Of a DNA stretch of 64,000 nt, positions 33,321-46,215 are shown piece after piece. The stretch is taken from contig JAZGTN010000094.1 of assembly GCA_037783415.1 (NCBI GenBank), positions 434,001 to 498,000 on the forward strand. Direction: 5' to 3'. The position numbers and the translations under genes were made by a program. Below the pieces are notes generated by a model, which was given only the letters and a program-made list of their open reading frames with translations, ran no database searches and was not told where the DNA came from. The DNA comes from Leptasterias polaris. Taxonomy: Eukaryota > Echinodermata > Asteroidea > Forcipulatida > Asteriidae. How positions within the stretch are numbered: position 1 is the first letter of the stretch; each line of letters starts with the position of its first letter.

Positions 33321-36041
33321 CTTTTCTTTTAAATGCTAGCCCCAGATGCTATCTAGGGAGAATGATTGACATCTCTTTTGTTGATGAAACTGTCTTATCT
33401 TAATCCTCTACAATTTTTAGTAGGTTATTTTTGATCCTCTACATTTTGTCATACATTTTACTTTGTACCCACCACATCTGTGGTTGGTGGTTGGTGACTA
33501 TGAAGACTGGGTGAACAACTAGTGTTCCTTAGATGTTAATTTTTGCATCGGAGATAATGTTTATAATTTTGTTTTTACCCTACACGATGTGTGTTAAGCA
33601 CTGTATACTCAGTACCTGTGGATTGCCTTTGGATTCTTTTCACAGAACTCGGGATAGTACTGAGTATACAGTGCTTAACACACATCGTGTAGGGTAAAAA
33701 ACAAAATTTTAAACTACCGGTAGTGTTCTGTTTTTAATCTTGATCCATCCTGGAAAGTGTGTTGACATCTGCTACTTTTACATGTTGACTGATTGGAATT
33801 GGTAGAAACAGTTAACTGGAAGTCACAAGTTCCGTTTATAACCATTAGGGAATATAAACAAAGACGCACAACCCTAAAGTGTACCTTCCACAGTCGGTTA
33901 AAATTGTTTAATATGCAGAAAAGCATTGAAAGCACTGCTGGAGGAACTCTGATTCCTTCTAGTCATACATGCAATTAGATTTCAAAGATAAAAACCTTAT
34001 ATTTTTCTAAAATACTAAACAGCGTACATACGCTTGCATTTGTGCTACATTTGAATTTTCCATCTGTGTATTGATCCAATTGACCTGCGTCGTCACAATA
34101 AATCTTGGTTGCACTATTTTGGCAACATTTGGGAGTCACATTCCCTGCGTGTACTGTGAATTGGACATTTTAGGTGACTCACAAAATGGCAACCATGGAG
34201 AAACATCCACTTGTAACATTAGTTACAGGCAATCTTTTTTATGCTGCATAAATTTACACTGGTAAAGCAAAGTCGAAGATGTCTGCAGCTTCCGGTTGAG
34301 CTTAATCACAAGTTATAAAGCAATTTATGGAAGAATCAGTCTCGGCATAACCCAGCAACAGTCACACTACCAGTCTCAAACATGGACCAACAAATTTCAA
34401 CCTACCTCCTGAGTAGAATATTTTTCGTTTGACCAACACAAAATTTTTGGTGTGAAAAGGCCTTTTAAAACACTTAACAGACCATTCAATCCGAGTTGAA
34501 TGATATGTTTTCTCTTTATACAGGGAAGTAAAAGCTGGTACATCTTTTTTGAACAAGAACGTTGGTGAATAAGAATCCACAGGTTTTGTAATGCTGCAGG
34601 TCTTCTTGGATAATGTCTTCACCTCCCACTCTGTGCACATTGAGGTCCATGTCTGCAAGTCACTGCTCGCAGTATGAGAACAACGAATGATGAATTAAGC
34701 TACAAGTCTTTAACAATTTAAATCATTGCATAAATCCTATTTTGTGATGTAGAATCATCATGAAGACAGTGATGCAATAGAGGTAGCTTGACAGTTCCAT
34801 GGCAGTACCTGTATGTCAAAACAGATACCACTTGTGTATGAAAGAGAGGCCATAAGGCAATATTAGGAGCCTATCATGTGTATACACAGTTCACTACGGG
34901 GCCTTGCATTGTTAGCCAAAATACTTGCACACACTGTAGATAAACCTTAGGTAATCTGGTGGTAATACTGACTAAGCCACTGTCTTGACATGAGCAGGTT
35001 TGTTTGATATGACTGTTGATACCCAAACTGCAAACCAGCAAAATGCTAAGCCAATTTTAGTCTACATGTATTACAACTCTAGGTAAATTTGGTATGATGA
35101 CGATATCAATTTGTGTTGCATATTGTGAAAATAAGTTGTATTGTAAGTGTGTACATCTAAAAGATTGACTTTATTTCAATTGATTGAAATCCCAATAACA
35201 TACACTTTGTAATATCACTCTGTGAGATAAGATTGTAAATACTGATTAAAGATTTGCTTTGTATCTTGCTTGGACAGATACAGTTGTATTGTGAGTAGAT
35301 ACAAATTTCACAATACCCAGTACTACATGTATTTTTGACTGTACATGTGCTGTACTTTCTAACTTAACAATAGTAAATACTTAGACAGTTTTCTCAATAT
35401 ATGTCTATGAATGCATTTGATAAGTCCATTGTTAAACAAATGTGAACTTGGACTCCTTGGCAGGAATGAACTACATGAGAGATGCATGTAAAGTTACTGT
35501 AAGTGTCTCAATTGTGCACACTTTTACATAATGTGTATAGGGCTTGTTTTTACCCCCAAATCATGCAGCAGAAGATTATCGAAGATTTTAAAAGTGTTTG
35601 ATCATTTTGTAATAAAAATATGGTAATGCTATGATAATAGTAATACACCAATAGATTTATTTAGTTCAATTATTTTATTATTTTCCTGGAAACAGACCTT
35701 GAAGCTGTACTATTGAATGATCAGGAATGATACAATTATTTTGACATGGTAAGATGAGTAATAAAAACATTGAGGGGTTGGTAGTACATTCATGACTGGA
35801 CAATCATCTTTGGAGGGGGATATTCACATGGACTTGTGAAAACATTTCTTTGGTGTGTACAATATACATCAATGAATAATGAAATTGAACATTGAATAAC
35901 ACTTTTCTGGGAAATATTGATGTTAAAAACACTATTTATCCAGGAATGTTTGAGTGAAGTGAAATGTGGCTTCTGTATGCACCTCCAATGCACAATAAAA
36001 GACTTGGAAAGGGCTACCTAAAGGTCTACAATAAAGAAAAA
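33321..36041. other. Intergenic stretch with one long hairpin
   Basis: AT-rich, with many short open frames of no recognisable family. The only structure I can support is the hairpin at 33571-33710 (separate entry). Confidence 0.5.
33571..33710. repeat. Long near-perfect hairpin (45-50 bp arms, 41-bp loop)
   Basis: The left arm runs from GTTTTTACCCTACACGATGT to CAGTAC at 33615. The right arm runs from GTACTGAGTATACAGTGC at 33657 to AACAAAATTTT. The arms are complementary almost without mismatch apart from one T/A-run length difference. CTGTG and CACAG in the loop could extend the pairing. It could be a tiny fold-back transposon, or a hairpin-RNA source if transcribed. Confidence 0.85.
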
Positions 36042-36617
36042 AGAGAGGTTTCGCAAGGCTACTGATACGGATACGAATACGTCAACACTTTGTGTGTTCA
36101 CGTGACGCGTAACCGTGGCTTCCGTGTTTTGCGTGTCTGTTGACAACGAATACGGGAGCTCATACAAGTACGTTAAAAACGGATACCGTTTTGCTGATTT
36201 TAGTTGTATTTTTGCCCTAGATTAAAAGCATTTTCCACCGGTTTTGATTTTAAATATGTCATTCATGACATAGATAGAAATGTGTTCATCATTTGTAAGC
36301 AAAATATGGGGAAAATACAGTATAAACAGTCGTCTCTATTGTGACATGCTTGCCGGAAAATTTCTTTACACACGTTTAACATAGGGGTCCGAAAATGTTC
36401 AGTTAAACAAAAATACTATTCAATCAAATTCTCCAATGTAACAAGAACATACACAAAAAGTTTTTGCAAAAGCTATGCCAATGTGTGTCTATACTTTGGC
36501 CTAGGCCTGACACATTACTCTATGATTGCGAAACAAAATCTGACGCGCATCTAACGTGAACAGATACGGATATCGTATCTGTATCTATCTGTATCCGTAC
36601 GCTTGCGAAACCTCTCT
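36042..36617. mobile_element. TIR element (MITE), 576 bp
   Basis: The ends are AGAGAGGTTTCGCAAG and its inverted form CTTGCGAAACCTCTCT. Inside them are ATACGGATACG-type and CTGTATCCGTACG-type repeats, also inverted. No transposase frame is present. Target duplication is unclear (A-rich left flank, AATATT right flank). Confidence 0.85.
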
Positions 36618-36824
36618 AATATTAAGGATGGGTTACTATTAAGTAAGGACTTAAATTTTGTAACGAACAATGTGGTGATGTAGTAGACTCTCCCATTACA
36701 GGTTACTGTAATCCATCATTCCTGGCTTAGAGAGATCATTTCTAAAATGAGAGGGTTTTCTTTTGAGAGGGTAACCATTTGTGTTGAAGTAGTAACCACT
36801 TTGGGTCAGTATTAAATAACGTTT

Positions 36825-37000
36825 CTTTGCGGTATTATTTTTCAGAACTTTTTGGAGCTTCTGGAGTTATCATTTTCCTTTTAAAATATTAATGTATCAA
36901 TACAAATTTTGCTTGACAAAGGAAAGGAAAGACAGAAAAGGTTCTCATAATAAGCACAGAATTTGTTGGTCTCTTCTGAGCCACATTTGTATAACAAAAG
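36825..37000 (+). repeat. Dispersed repeat, inverted partner at 46060-46215
   Basis: It shares TTCAGAACTTTTTGGAGCTT, CTTGACAAAGGAAAGG-like and ATAATAAGCAC blocks in the same order as the reverse complement of 46060-46215. Identity is moderate. No protein. Confidence 0.6.
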
Positions 37001-39900
37001 AACAAAGGTCTGGAATTGGGGATTACGAGCGTAAATTCCAGTACCTTTTGTCCCTCTTTGTACAGGGGAAACGAAGTGAAGCACAGTACATGTAGGTGCA
37101 TGCCTGTACAATGGAATGTCCAGGTGGATATACAATGTACAGTTCAGCTGTCCCACTGACTGCTTAAAATTTGAGGCTGTTCCGAATTTGTTCCAGGCAG
37201 AAAAAAAACGTCTGACATAAGGAAGTTTTTAAAAATTTGGCAGATATACATGCCATCTGATGTGAAGTGGTTACCTTTTTTTTACTGCACTGCATGTGAT
37301 ATAAGTTGATTTGCAAGACCATTTTTTGAAAAGGTTGATCTAAATTGTTTGGTAACGTATTACTTCATCAACTTAAACAGATTTAAGTTTGGGAATTCTA
37401 AGGCTACAAAATAAGGGTGAGTTATTTATACTGCAGGTAATGAACTTTAAGCTGACACCGCTTTATCTACTCTGTGCATATATAATGGAATGTCATCTGA
37501 AGTTTCTTAAAATATGATTTTGTAATTGTCTCATGCCTGAATTGCAGGACAACCAAGATAATGACAAGAAACATAGCACCCCATGGTAGTTACTGTGTCA
37601 TTCAACGACATAACCATTTTCAAGGATATTCCGTTACAAATTTATGTTCCTATTTGCAGTTATTTAAGAAGCAAACATTTATTGAAAAACCTTGACCATG
37701 TTGACTATTGTGGAAGTAGTTAATACCTTAATACTGTTAAAAATTATGGGGGGGGGGGATTGTATGGAAGTATTTGATGGACATTTCATTATTCAATGCA
37801 ATATATACGTTGTCACAAACAATTTGTGGTTGTAATTTCCTTTCCCTTTAAGATTGTATGTATTTGTTATAGGATGTGGGCCCTACATGTATCTATTTGA
37901 AAAGTGCTGGATTCTATGCTGACTGTATGTTGTTCCAGTCAGTGAAGTAATGGCTCACTTGGTAAGTCTAACTTCCTGTCAATTGTTATTAAGTAGGAGT
38001 TTTGATATCCAGATAATGTAGATAGACTATTGAGACAAGTACATACATGTACTCGTGATAGAGAACAAGAACTATATCCATTTTATATAAAAAAATACTC
38101 TGTGCTTGTATGTCCCATAATTAGATGAAACTTCTTTTTTTCTGTACAGAAATCAACATATACAGTTGTCAGGCTCAATCAAGTTTGAAGATCTATTTTA
38201 AGCATACATGTAGTAAATAAATATTTTGGTTTAAAAACATTTAAATAATAGTTAGCAGAGGTAAACAAAGAAAGATATATTGACCCTCAGATGTTGAACC
38301 TGTAATTTAAGGATCTGTCTCACTTACCCGAAAGAAACCCAGACCTTACCTTGGCAGTTTGTTTTAGACTTCCAAGCATTAAATTTCAATGTTATGTATT
38401 ATGTATTATAATAGTTTGTTTATTTCAAGTGAAAAACAATTTTTTTGAGAATAATATACCAGTGATTTCCTAGTTTAATTTACCTCTATTTAGTTAAGAA
38501 ACTGACATCTACAGTACATGTTATAAAGTGCTGAGCACAACCTACATGTACATGTATGTAGGTGTACTATCTATCTGTCCGGTATGAGGTAGTAGCTTCA
38601 ATAACTTTGTCATTGAGTCAATGACTGCATCCTTAATTAATGGCTCAAAATAACAATGTCTGTTCCAACAAGGATCAGTGGTCTCATGCTTTAGTACAGG
38701 ATAGGTTTTTTTAAGGCCATGATATCACTGGTAAATCTAAATGTGACTTTTCCTTTGCGAAAATAATACAAATGTTCTTGAAATGTTGTCATTAGTATAT
38801 GATTGACTCCTTAAGGATTGTCATTATCATTCCTAGAAATAATACACATCATACAAAGGTACCACAGTCATCATAAATTGATACGGACAAGCAATTATTT
38901 TATTATCTAGTACAGCTTGAAATTTATTATTTGAATAAAATCAAACACTTGTACAATATCAATTTGTTTTTGTTTCATTTGGATGGGTGGTGGCTGATCA
39001 TCCACTGGATCATCCTATGGGATTGTCCATGTAGTGACACAATTTGGTCTCATAACAGCCAAAAAATTATTTTTTAAAAAGTAACAAAACTGGAACAAAC
39101 TGATCCATCATGACACCCCATTTGTTTTCTGTTCACTGACTGATGTTTCCCCCCCAAAGAGAACAAACAAGGGGTGAAAAAAAAATCAAAATTTCAAACA
39201 ACTTTGCCTCAAAGGTCATATGTAGAAAAGGAATCCACTAAAGATCTTAATCTTCACAATTTTTCTGTGGCTGTTTTGGTAGGCTAGATGTACATGTACG
39301 CAGTGTGAACTTGCACACTTCCTTCTGAGTTATAAAAAAGGAAAAGGAAAAAAGCAACACGACATAACCCTGAAAGGCTCATGATGTACCACCACACAGT
39401 ATCATCACATACAACCATTTCCCAGGGCCTCTTGAGCAGGCTCTTTGCATGCTAAATGGTGTTTTTTCCCTTAAGAGGAAAAATGCAATGAAAAAAATAT
39501 CTAAACATTTGCTTGAAGATAACATAGAAAGGCTAAGAATTTGTATCACCTTCAAAATTCATCCAGGACTTAGAGCAGGCCGTGGTCCAAGCTTCTTACT
39601 GTGCGTGCATTTTTACGAATATTAATAATAATGGACAATTATATTGCACAATACCTATATGAATATTTCTACTGCACTCCACAATAAATAATTTTTAAAA
39701 AGCTTAGAAAAAACCAAATTATTGTCTTACTAAGACAGAATGAACTGTAAACAATGATTTACGATCATCGACCCCCTTTACCCCAAATCTTGCATTCACT
39801 AATTTGACAGAGCTAGTTATTAAGGTTGCTAGCCGCATTGGTATATGTGACCAAATAGGGAATAAGAGTGTGATGAGCCGGTCTTCAATGGGTTTGTTCA
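37001..39900. other. Intergenic stretch, nothing recognised
   Basis: AT-rich sequence with short G-runs (37748) and TACATGTA motifs. No ORF of known family, no RNA gene, no tandem repeat and no clear transposon end was found. Confidence 0.5.
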
Positions 39901-40324
39901 ATTAGCTCACACGTGTACGCGAGAGCGTTCGATTAGCCATCACGTGATACTCGTGTCTGCCCCGGGTGTAAGCCACTACAACCCCAGCTCTCTGGGTCTC
40001 TGGTGGATGCCCAGGTGTAATGACGTATCATACCAAGATGGCAGAGTCAAGTTGAGTTTGACGTGAGTACAAAAGTACAAAAGTACAAAAATACAGTTTT
40101 ATCGTCATGAAACAATTATGGGAAAGGAAAAGGAAACGTATTTCAAGAAAAACGAACAGATGGTGACTGTGTGCAAGTTATTTTATATTTTATAATTAAA
40201 TTGTGTCGTTACGGACATCAACATTTTCCAAGTGAGCAGACGACAGAGCTTACACTTTTGTAAGTCCTGCTGCTACGCAAAAACATTTGACCTTAATTTT
40301 CCCAGAGTGCCAAGTGAAAACACC

Positions 40325-40500
40325 ACAGTGTTCGATTAGCCTCGTTGCGTGGCTAACACGAGTGTAAATCCCCAGTACACACAGGGAAGCTAATCGAATG
40401 CACCCATTGTGTGGTAATGACCGGGTTGATGGCTGGCCACTGTTAATGGACCAATGGACCAAAGGCAGCCAGCCACCAACCAAGGTTATTACCACGCAGT
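40325..40500. repeat. Pair of adjacent fold-backs
   Basis: GTTCGATTAGCCTC near 40330 pairs with GAAGCTAATCGAATGC near 40385. GTGGTAATGACCGGGTTG at 40411 pairs imperfectly with CAACCAAGGTTATTACCAC ending at 40495. GTTCGATTAGCC also occurs at 39928. These are probably remnants of a small TIR element. Confidence 0.55.
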
Positions 40501-41391
40501 CAAGACAGGATCATCACACTGTTATTCCCATTAACAAAAAAGAACTTGAGATTTTTCTGTTGCCATTATTTTTTACAAATGTTCTACGGCCATTATATTC
40601 AAGGGCCATTCTTTAGGCCGTTCAAATTTTGTGTTGGCACCTAATCTCCTACACATAATAAATGCATATTTTAAACAAAAATTAGCTCTGAAAATTTGCC
40701 ATAGATATGGACTTTTTTGGTTTGTCTTCAGCTTTTCGCTTAGCATTATGTTGGTTTAAAAAGCATACCAGCAACCTTAAATTGATACATTGTTTGTGCG
40801 TTCACTCATACGAGGGTATGCGCGTGCACAAATTTAAAAACAGAAAGACACACAAAGAGTATTATGATATCCAAGTCTCGAGTCATTTCAAGTACCAAGT
40901 ATGAGTACAGGTACTTTATATAAAAAAATACTGCAAAATAAGGTATCAACACAATTGTTTATAGTTTGTTTACTAGAGGACAATGTGTGCTTGTTATGAT
41001 AACCATCTTTTAAACATAGATACAAAGACAAATCCAAACACAACTTCAAGTTTCCTTTTTTCAGAGCTTTATTCTTCTATTCCTTGCATTAACGCACATA
41101 TAGGACAGCAGAAAGGAAAGTGGTACTTTGATCACTTAACAGTGTCCGACTACATTTTCAGTCGAGTATCGAGAACATGACTTTGAGGGCACAGGTTTCT
41201 TTCAGTTGAGTATCAAGTATAGACTTTGAATACGAGTACTTTGATTGTGGGAGTACATAGTTTAAGTATGATGAGTACCATCAAAATGGTGCTGGAGTAG
41301 TACTTGAGGGCAAGTACCAAGTACGAATACAACAGCACTGCATCACATACATGTAAAGCAGCTTTTCTGTTGAAGACAGTTAAGCCGGGGT

Positions 41392-41564
41392 CATACTTCC
41401 TGCGAATGTGAATGTGATACGAATTTTGACGTCAAAAATTCGCAACGAATAACTCGGTAGAGTTGAGATGTGCTCAATTCCTGTTAAACATTCGCAGCAA
41501 AAACAGCCCTGTGACGGCAAAATTTGATTTGCATTCGCATTCGCAGGAAGTTTGAACCCGCTTT
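41392..41564. mobile_element. Small TIR/fold-back element
   Basis: The left end is AAGCCGGGGTCATACTTCCT followed by GCGAATG. The right end is CATTCGCAGGAAGTTTGAAC followed by CCGCTTT. The ends are inverted repeats of about 27 bp with a few mismatches. Internal ACGTCAAAAATTCGC blocks are also partly palindromic. Non-coding. Confidence 0.75.
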
Positions 41565-43506
41565 AGAGGCATACTGACGAAAATGTCTTGTTGTTCACTA
41601 AAATCACAATATACAGTCATCATTTAAGTGGTGTAGCCACAAAACCTTTTGAGCTGTGTTCCTACTTTCTGTCATATTGTATAAATACATCAAACTTTTA
41701 CACATATATCTGCACCATTCATAGAAGCATCTGGGGCCAATTTCACAAAGAACTATGATTGATCTGAGCTGCAAATCAATCGTAGTTGCTAAGCAAAGTG
41801 TGATGTCACAATGCAAATCACTATGGTGATACTGACAACTTATCTTAAAATGAATCTTAGTGCTTTGTAAAATCCACCCCAGGTTTGTATTTATTTAATA
41901 CTGCACACTAGGCTATTCAACTGATATACAATTGACAATTACAAGTGAGCGTAAAGTTTTTAGGGGTAACCTCCATCACGTGAAATTATTAAATAGTATA
42001 GTACATAATGCATGAGCAAACAAAGCAATATTTGAACTGAGCTCAAAGTTTTCTTTAAATCTCTGCCGATATGAGCACAACATTGTAACTCCTAGAGAGT
42101 GTAAACTGGACTGAAAGGTGGCAGGCAGTATTTACATTAGTAAACATTTGATTTACATCTCTAAAATGTGGATTGCCTACAGTAAGTACAACTACTTTTT
42201 TGTTCATAGAAAGGATACTTTCAACAAAGTTAAGGAGTTCTGACTTGGGACAAATAATTATGCCATTCATTCATAGAAAAAAATCATTTAAAAAATAATC
42301 AAAACTTGGAATGAATATCACAATTTCAAACACACACATATTTGTATATAGTTCAATTTAATTCAAAATATTAAAGTTACAGGTTTGATACAATGATCTT
42401 TTTGGTAATGATACACAAAATAATGTTTATTGATTGATAGGTCACCTTTAAGCTTCAGCTACGGGTTTATTTGCATTAAATGACAAGACCCGTTTCATGC
42501 AGTTTTCACAGATTGCCATAGTGGCAAACACTGACATCCTCAACAATGTAACCATGAGAATTGAGACCTTGGTCATGTCAGCATGTTGATGATGGGTTGG
42601 TCACTTCTAGAGGAATCCACTAAGTTCTCTTGTATAGTTTATTTACACCATACTAAATACGCACCAAGATGCAAACTTTAAAGTCTGTTTCATTGACAGC
42701 TCATCATGAAAAATTACAGCAAAAAACATACAAAAGCAAAATCCTTTGAAGAACAGCGCGTACACTGTGAGAACATAATACTTGCAGAGAAATCATGAAA
42801 TGCATTTTGACAATGCTGCTTTTGCTTGCAACAAGTAGTCTGCCCTGCTAACAAATCTACCATGAACCTCATCAGTGATGAAGTCATTATTATCAATAAG
42901 ATCCATTGAAATCAACTCCACCACCTTGATGTAGAGATTTTGGAAGGAATCATTGTGAAATTGTAAACCACCATGTCGGCCATGATGTGCTGATGACTGC
43001 CACCATGTCAGCAATGATATGGTGATGACTGTCACCATGTAACCTTCAACAACAGAGAGCCATGAGAGTCCCTCACAAATAGCAACAATTTAAAGATATT
43101 TAGTGCATACAAGTATGTTGCCCGGTGTGTTGATCTGGCTGTTAGCTGAATCTTATGGAGACTTATCACTTAAAACATATCTGGTTTTGCAGATGTTTAG
43201 AAAGAAACTTCTGTATTTGAATGATGTTTTTTCTGTGCCCAAACTGCAGATTTTCCTTTTATTATAATGCAAAATTTATTTACTTAGGACAATACATATG
43301 TCATAGTTCAAGTTGACATTCAAGTTTTACCAATTTGATCAATAGACCATGGAAGTCTCAAGTGTATTCAAATGTTGGGACCTATTAAAATGCATGATTT
43401 TGAATCTTTAACAATTAAAGCAATTTAGTATGTGGGAAACCAAGGTTCCCATAAATGTTTCAATACATGCGATACTTCCACTGTGTCCCGCCACAAGGTC
43501 ATTAAT

Positions 43507-45049
43507 CAGGGGCGGATCCAGGATTTTTTAAACCGGGGGGGGGCACAACAGCGCAACCAGGATTTTGTATTAGAGGGTAAACCCAAAATGGGTGTGGTCC
43601 AGGGGCCGGCCTTACGGGGTGAAAAATCAAGCCTCCATGTGCCTAAAACAGAGAAATAGACACACTCTTATTGGATATCAGATCCATATAAATCTTCTAA
43701 ATTTACTGGGAAAATTTCTGTAACATCGATGGTGGGGATTCAGGGGCGAAGCCCTGGTGGGGGTCTGGGGGCGAAGCCCCCGGAAGCTCTGAGCTTTTGG
43801 CATTTTGAGGGTTGAAAAACCAAGCCTCCATGTGCCTAAAACAGAGAAATAGACACACTCTTATTGGATATCAGATCCATATAAATCTTCTAAATTTACT
43901 GGGAAAATTTCTGTAACATTGATGGTGGGGATTCAGGGGCGAAGCCCTGGTGGGGGTCCGGGGGCGAAACCCCCGGAAGCTCTGAGCTTTTGGCATTTTG
44001 AGGGGTGAAAAACCAAGCCTCCATGTGCCTAAAACAGAGAAATAGACACACTCTTATTGGAAATCAGATCCATATAAATTTTCTTAATTTACTGGGAAAA
44101 TTTCTGTAACATCGATGGTGGGGATTCAGGGGCGAAGCCCTGGTGGGGGTCTGGGGCGAAGCCCCGGAAGCTCTGAGCTTTTGGCATTTTGAGGGGTGAA
44201 AACCAAGCCTCCATGTGCCTAAAACAGAGAAATAGACACACTCTTATTGGAAATCAGATCCATATAAATCTTCTAAATTTACTGGGAAAATTTCTGTAAC
44301 ATCGATGGTGGGGATTCAGGGGCGAAGCCCTGGTGGGGGTCCGGGGGCGAAACCCCCGGAAGCTCTGAGCTTTTGGCATTTTGAGGGGTGAAAAACCAAG
44401 CCTCCATGTGCCTAAAACAGAGAAATAGACACACTCTTTTTGGAAATCAGATCCATATAAATCTTCTAAGTTTACTGGAAAAATTTCTGTAACATTGATG
44501 GTGGGGTCCAGGGGTGAGACCCCGGTGGGGGTCCAGGGGGCGAAGCCCCCGGAAGCTCTGAGCTTTTGGCATTTTGAGGGGTGAAAAATCAAGCCTCTGT
44601 GTGCCTGAAACCGAGAAATAAACACACTTTTTAAGCTCTTCTTATCCATGCCAATCTTCTAATTTTACTCAAAGAAAATGTTAATCCCACAAATCATGCG
44701 TTTGGATCTGGTTGCTGCAATATCTGGTTTCATGCATATTCATTCAAAAAATATAGTTCAAGCTTAGTGTAGTCTTTACACTTGAATGCCAGAACGACAT
44801 GAAATATATTTTATCCAGGACAAATTGGCATGTCAGGTTTCAAACGCTTATGTTATCGTGCAAATCTAAGCAATTACAAGTGACATATTATGAAAGATCC
44901 ATTTTGGCAGAAAGAAACAAATTTGATAGGCATAGGATGAAAAAGAAATCCATCCTGCCGCTGGGGGAAAAGACACCACACACACTTGGGGCTAATTTTT
45001 AAGCAGGCAGAAAGTTTTACCCCCTGGGCCCCCCCTGGATCCGCGCCTG
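43507..45049. mobile_element. hAT-like non-autonomous element, 1,543 bp
   Basis: The termini are CAGGGGCGGATCCAGG and, inverted, CAGGCGCGGATCCAGG (15 of 16 identical). TTAAT flanks both sides. CAG...CTG ends and GGGGCGGATCC-type TIRs fit hAT-like elements, though the apparent target duplication is 5 bp rather than the usual 8. The inside is a 192-bp tandem array plus about 390 bp of unique sequence. No transposase. Confidence 0.75.
43605..44650 (+). repeat. Tandem repeat of about 192 bp inside the hAT-like element
   Basis: AAGCCTCCATGTGCCT or a close variant starts at 43629, 43822, 44014, 44205, 44398 and 44591 (period 191-193). Units include GGGGCGAAGCCC palindromes and CTCTGAGCTTTTGGCATTTT. 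A 131-codon frame on the minus strand simply reads through two units and is not a gene. Confidence 0.95.
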
Positions 45050-45130
45050 TTAATGGTCACTCAAGAAGAGCTAGCTACAAGAAGAAAGGGTAGGGGAGCA
45101 GCAACTGGGCCATATAAGAGGTGAACCAGG

Positions 45131-45480
45131 ATAATAATAATAACTAGTTCTTATATAGCACATTTCACAATAACGGTATCAATGCGCTTTACATTAGTGC
45201 CCTGGTCATTGGGCCAATAACATTCCTTTAATCTTTCTCAGCTCCCTGGGGAGTATACAGCCCGGGCTGCCGTGATGGCGCTCCGAAGGCTTTTTCAAAC
45301 ACAATATCAACCTCTACCCTTGCAGGTACCCATTTATACCCCTGGGTGAAGAGGAGCAATTACAGCAAAGTGTCTTGCTCAAGGACACAAGCGTCATGAC
45401 CGGGACTCGAACCCACACCCCGATGACTAAACCACCAGAACTTGAATCTGATGCTCTTAACCACTCGGCCATGACGCCCT
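45131..45480 (-). mobile_element. tRNA-derived SINE with LINE-like tail
   Basis: On the minus strand the head (45480-45400) is like a class II (Leu/Ser) tRNA: box A TGGCCGAGTGGTTAAGAGC and box B GGGTTCGAGTCCCGG. It is followed by a core with GAGCAAGACAC and GGTATAAATGGGTACC, and a tail with GTAAAGCGCATTGATACC, ending in an ATT microsatellite. This head-core-tail layout is that of V-SINE/Deu-SINE-like families. The head lacks what a functional tRNA needs downstream of the T-arm. Confidence 0.8.
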
Positions 45481-45803
45481 ATACAGGTATGGAGTGTCAA
45501 AGTAACGCTGTGGAAAGAAATCGGAGGAGTAACGCACTTTGTAACTGTTTGGTTGTGTGGTCATGGGTATGGTGAAAGACCATTGGAGAACATTTCTTGG
45601 TAAGATCTTTAGAAGAGGTTTCAGGGTTAAAGCTGACCCATTAAATTGGCAATGGAACTCATCTCATCTCAATGTGCGTCTTCCACCACCATTTTGGGGG
45701 TGAATTCCTTTGTGTACATTTTTACTCCCAAAATGGGGTACAGGTTAGGCGTGTGTAAGTGCGCTGTGCACTGTGCACTGTGCGCCATGCACGGGATCAA
45801 TAG

Positions 45804-46010
45804 CCAAAGCCTTGCTATGATGAAGAAGATGATACCACCAATGCTACAGATGTTGGCAATGTTGATTATGGTGACACTGATGATGATGCCCCTGATGAAC
45901 TGGCTGCACATTTACTTGATTTAACTAATAAAGAAAACAAATTGACACAATTTAATAACTTAGCACCTAGAAGTGTCCTAGGTTCTGAGAAACCGGCCTA
46001 CCATGGCTGA
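45804..46010 (+). other. Coding-like open frame without start codon
   Basis: After an in-frame TAG at 45801, 68 codons are open to TGA at 46008. They read an acidic stretch (YDEEDDTTNATDVGNVDYGD, then DDDAPDELAAHLLDLTNKEN) and end PAYHG. Codon use looks coding, with GAT/GAA runs and wobble T. I do not recognise the family. It may be an exon of an unseen + strand gene, a transposon remnant or a processed fragment. Confidence 0.3.
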
Positions 46011-46059
46011 CTATGGGCCCTAATTTATGGCCAAGGTTTTGCGTTTCACAGCGAGTGCC

Positions 46060-46215
46060 TAGTTATTTTTTCTCACAAGAGAATAACAAATTCCAGCGCT
46101 TATTATAAGAACCATCATTGTCTTTCCCTTTGTCAAGACAAGTTTTGTGCCAACAACATTTTCAAAATAACTACAATTACTCCAGAAGCTCTAAAAAGTT
46201 CTGAAATATAATACC
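46060..46215 (-). repeat. Dispersed repeat, inverted partner of 36825-37000
   Basis: The reverse complement of this stretch matches blocks of 36825-37000 in order (CTTGACAAAGGGAAAGAC, CTTATAATAAGCGC, AGAGCTTCTGGAGTAATT), with moderate divergence. Nothing else is recognised between 46216 and 46789. Confidence 0.6.

Noticed and set aside
42793..43038. 81-codon minus-strand frame (…VVELISMDLIDNNDFITDEV…)
   Set aside because: It looks somewhat protein-like, but has no recognised domain, splice partner or conserved copy to support it.
44254..44649. 131-codon minus-strand frame
   Set aside because: It spans two units of the 192-bp tandem repeat and repeats itself; no protein family.
45400..45480. 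Functional tRNA-Leu/Ser gene
   Set aside because: Continuous with a SINE core and LINE-like tail on the same strand; the acceptor stem is not closed.
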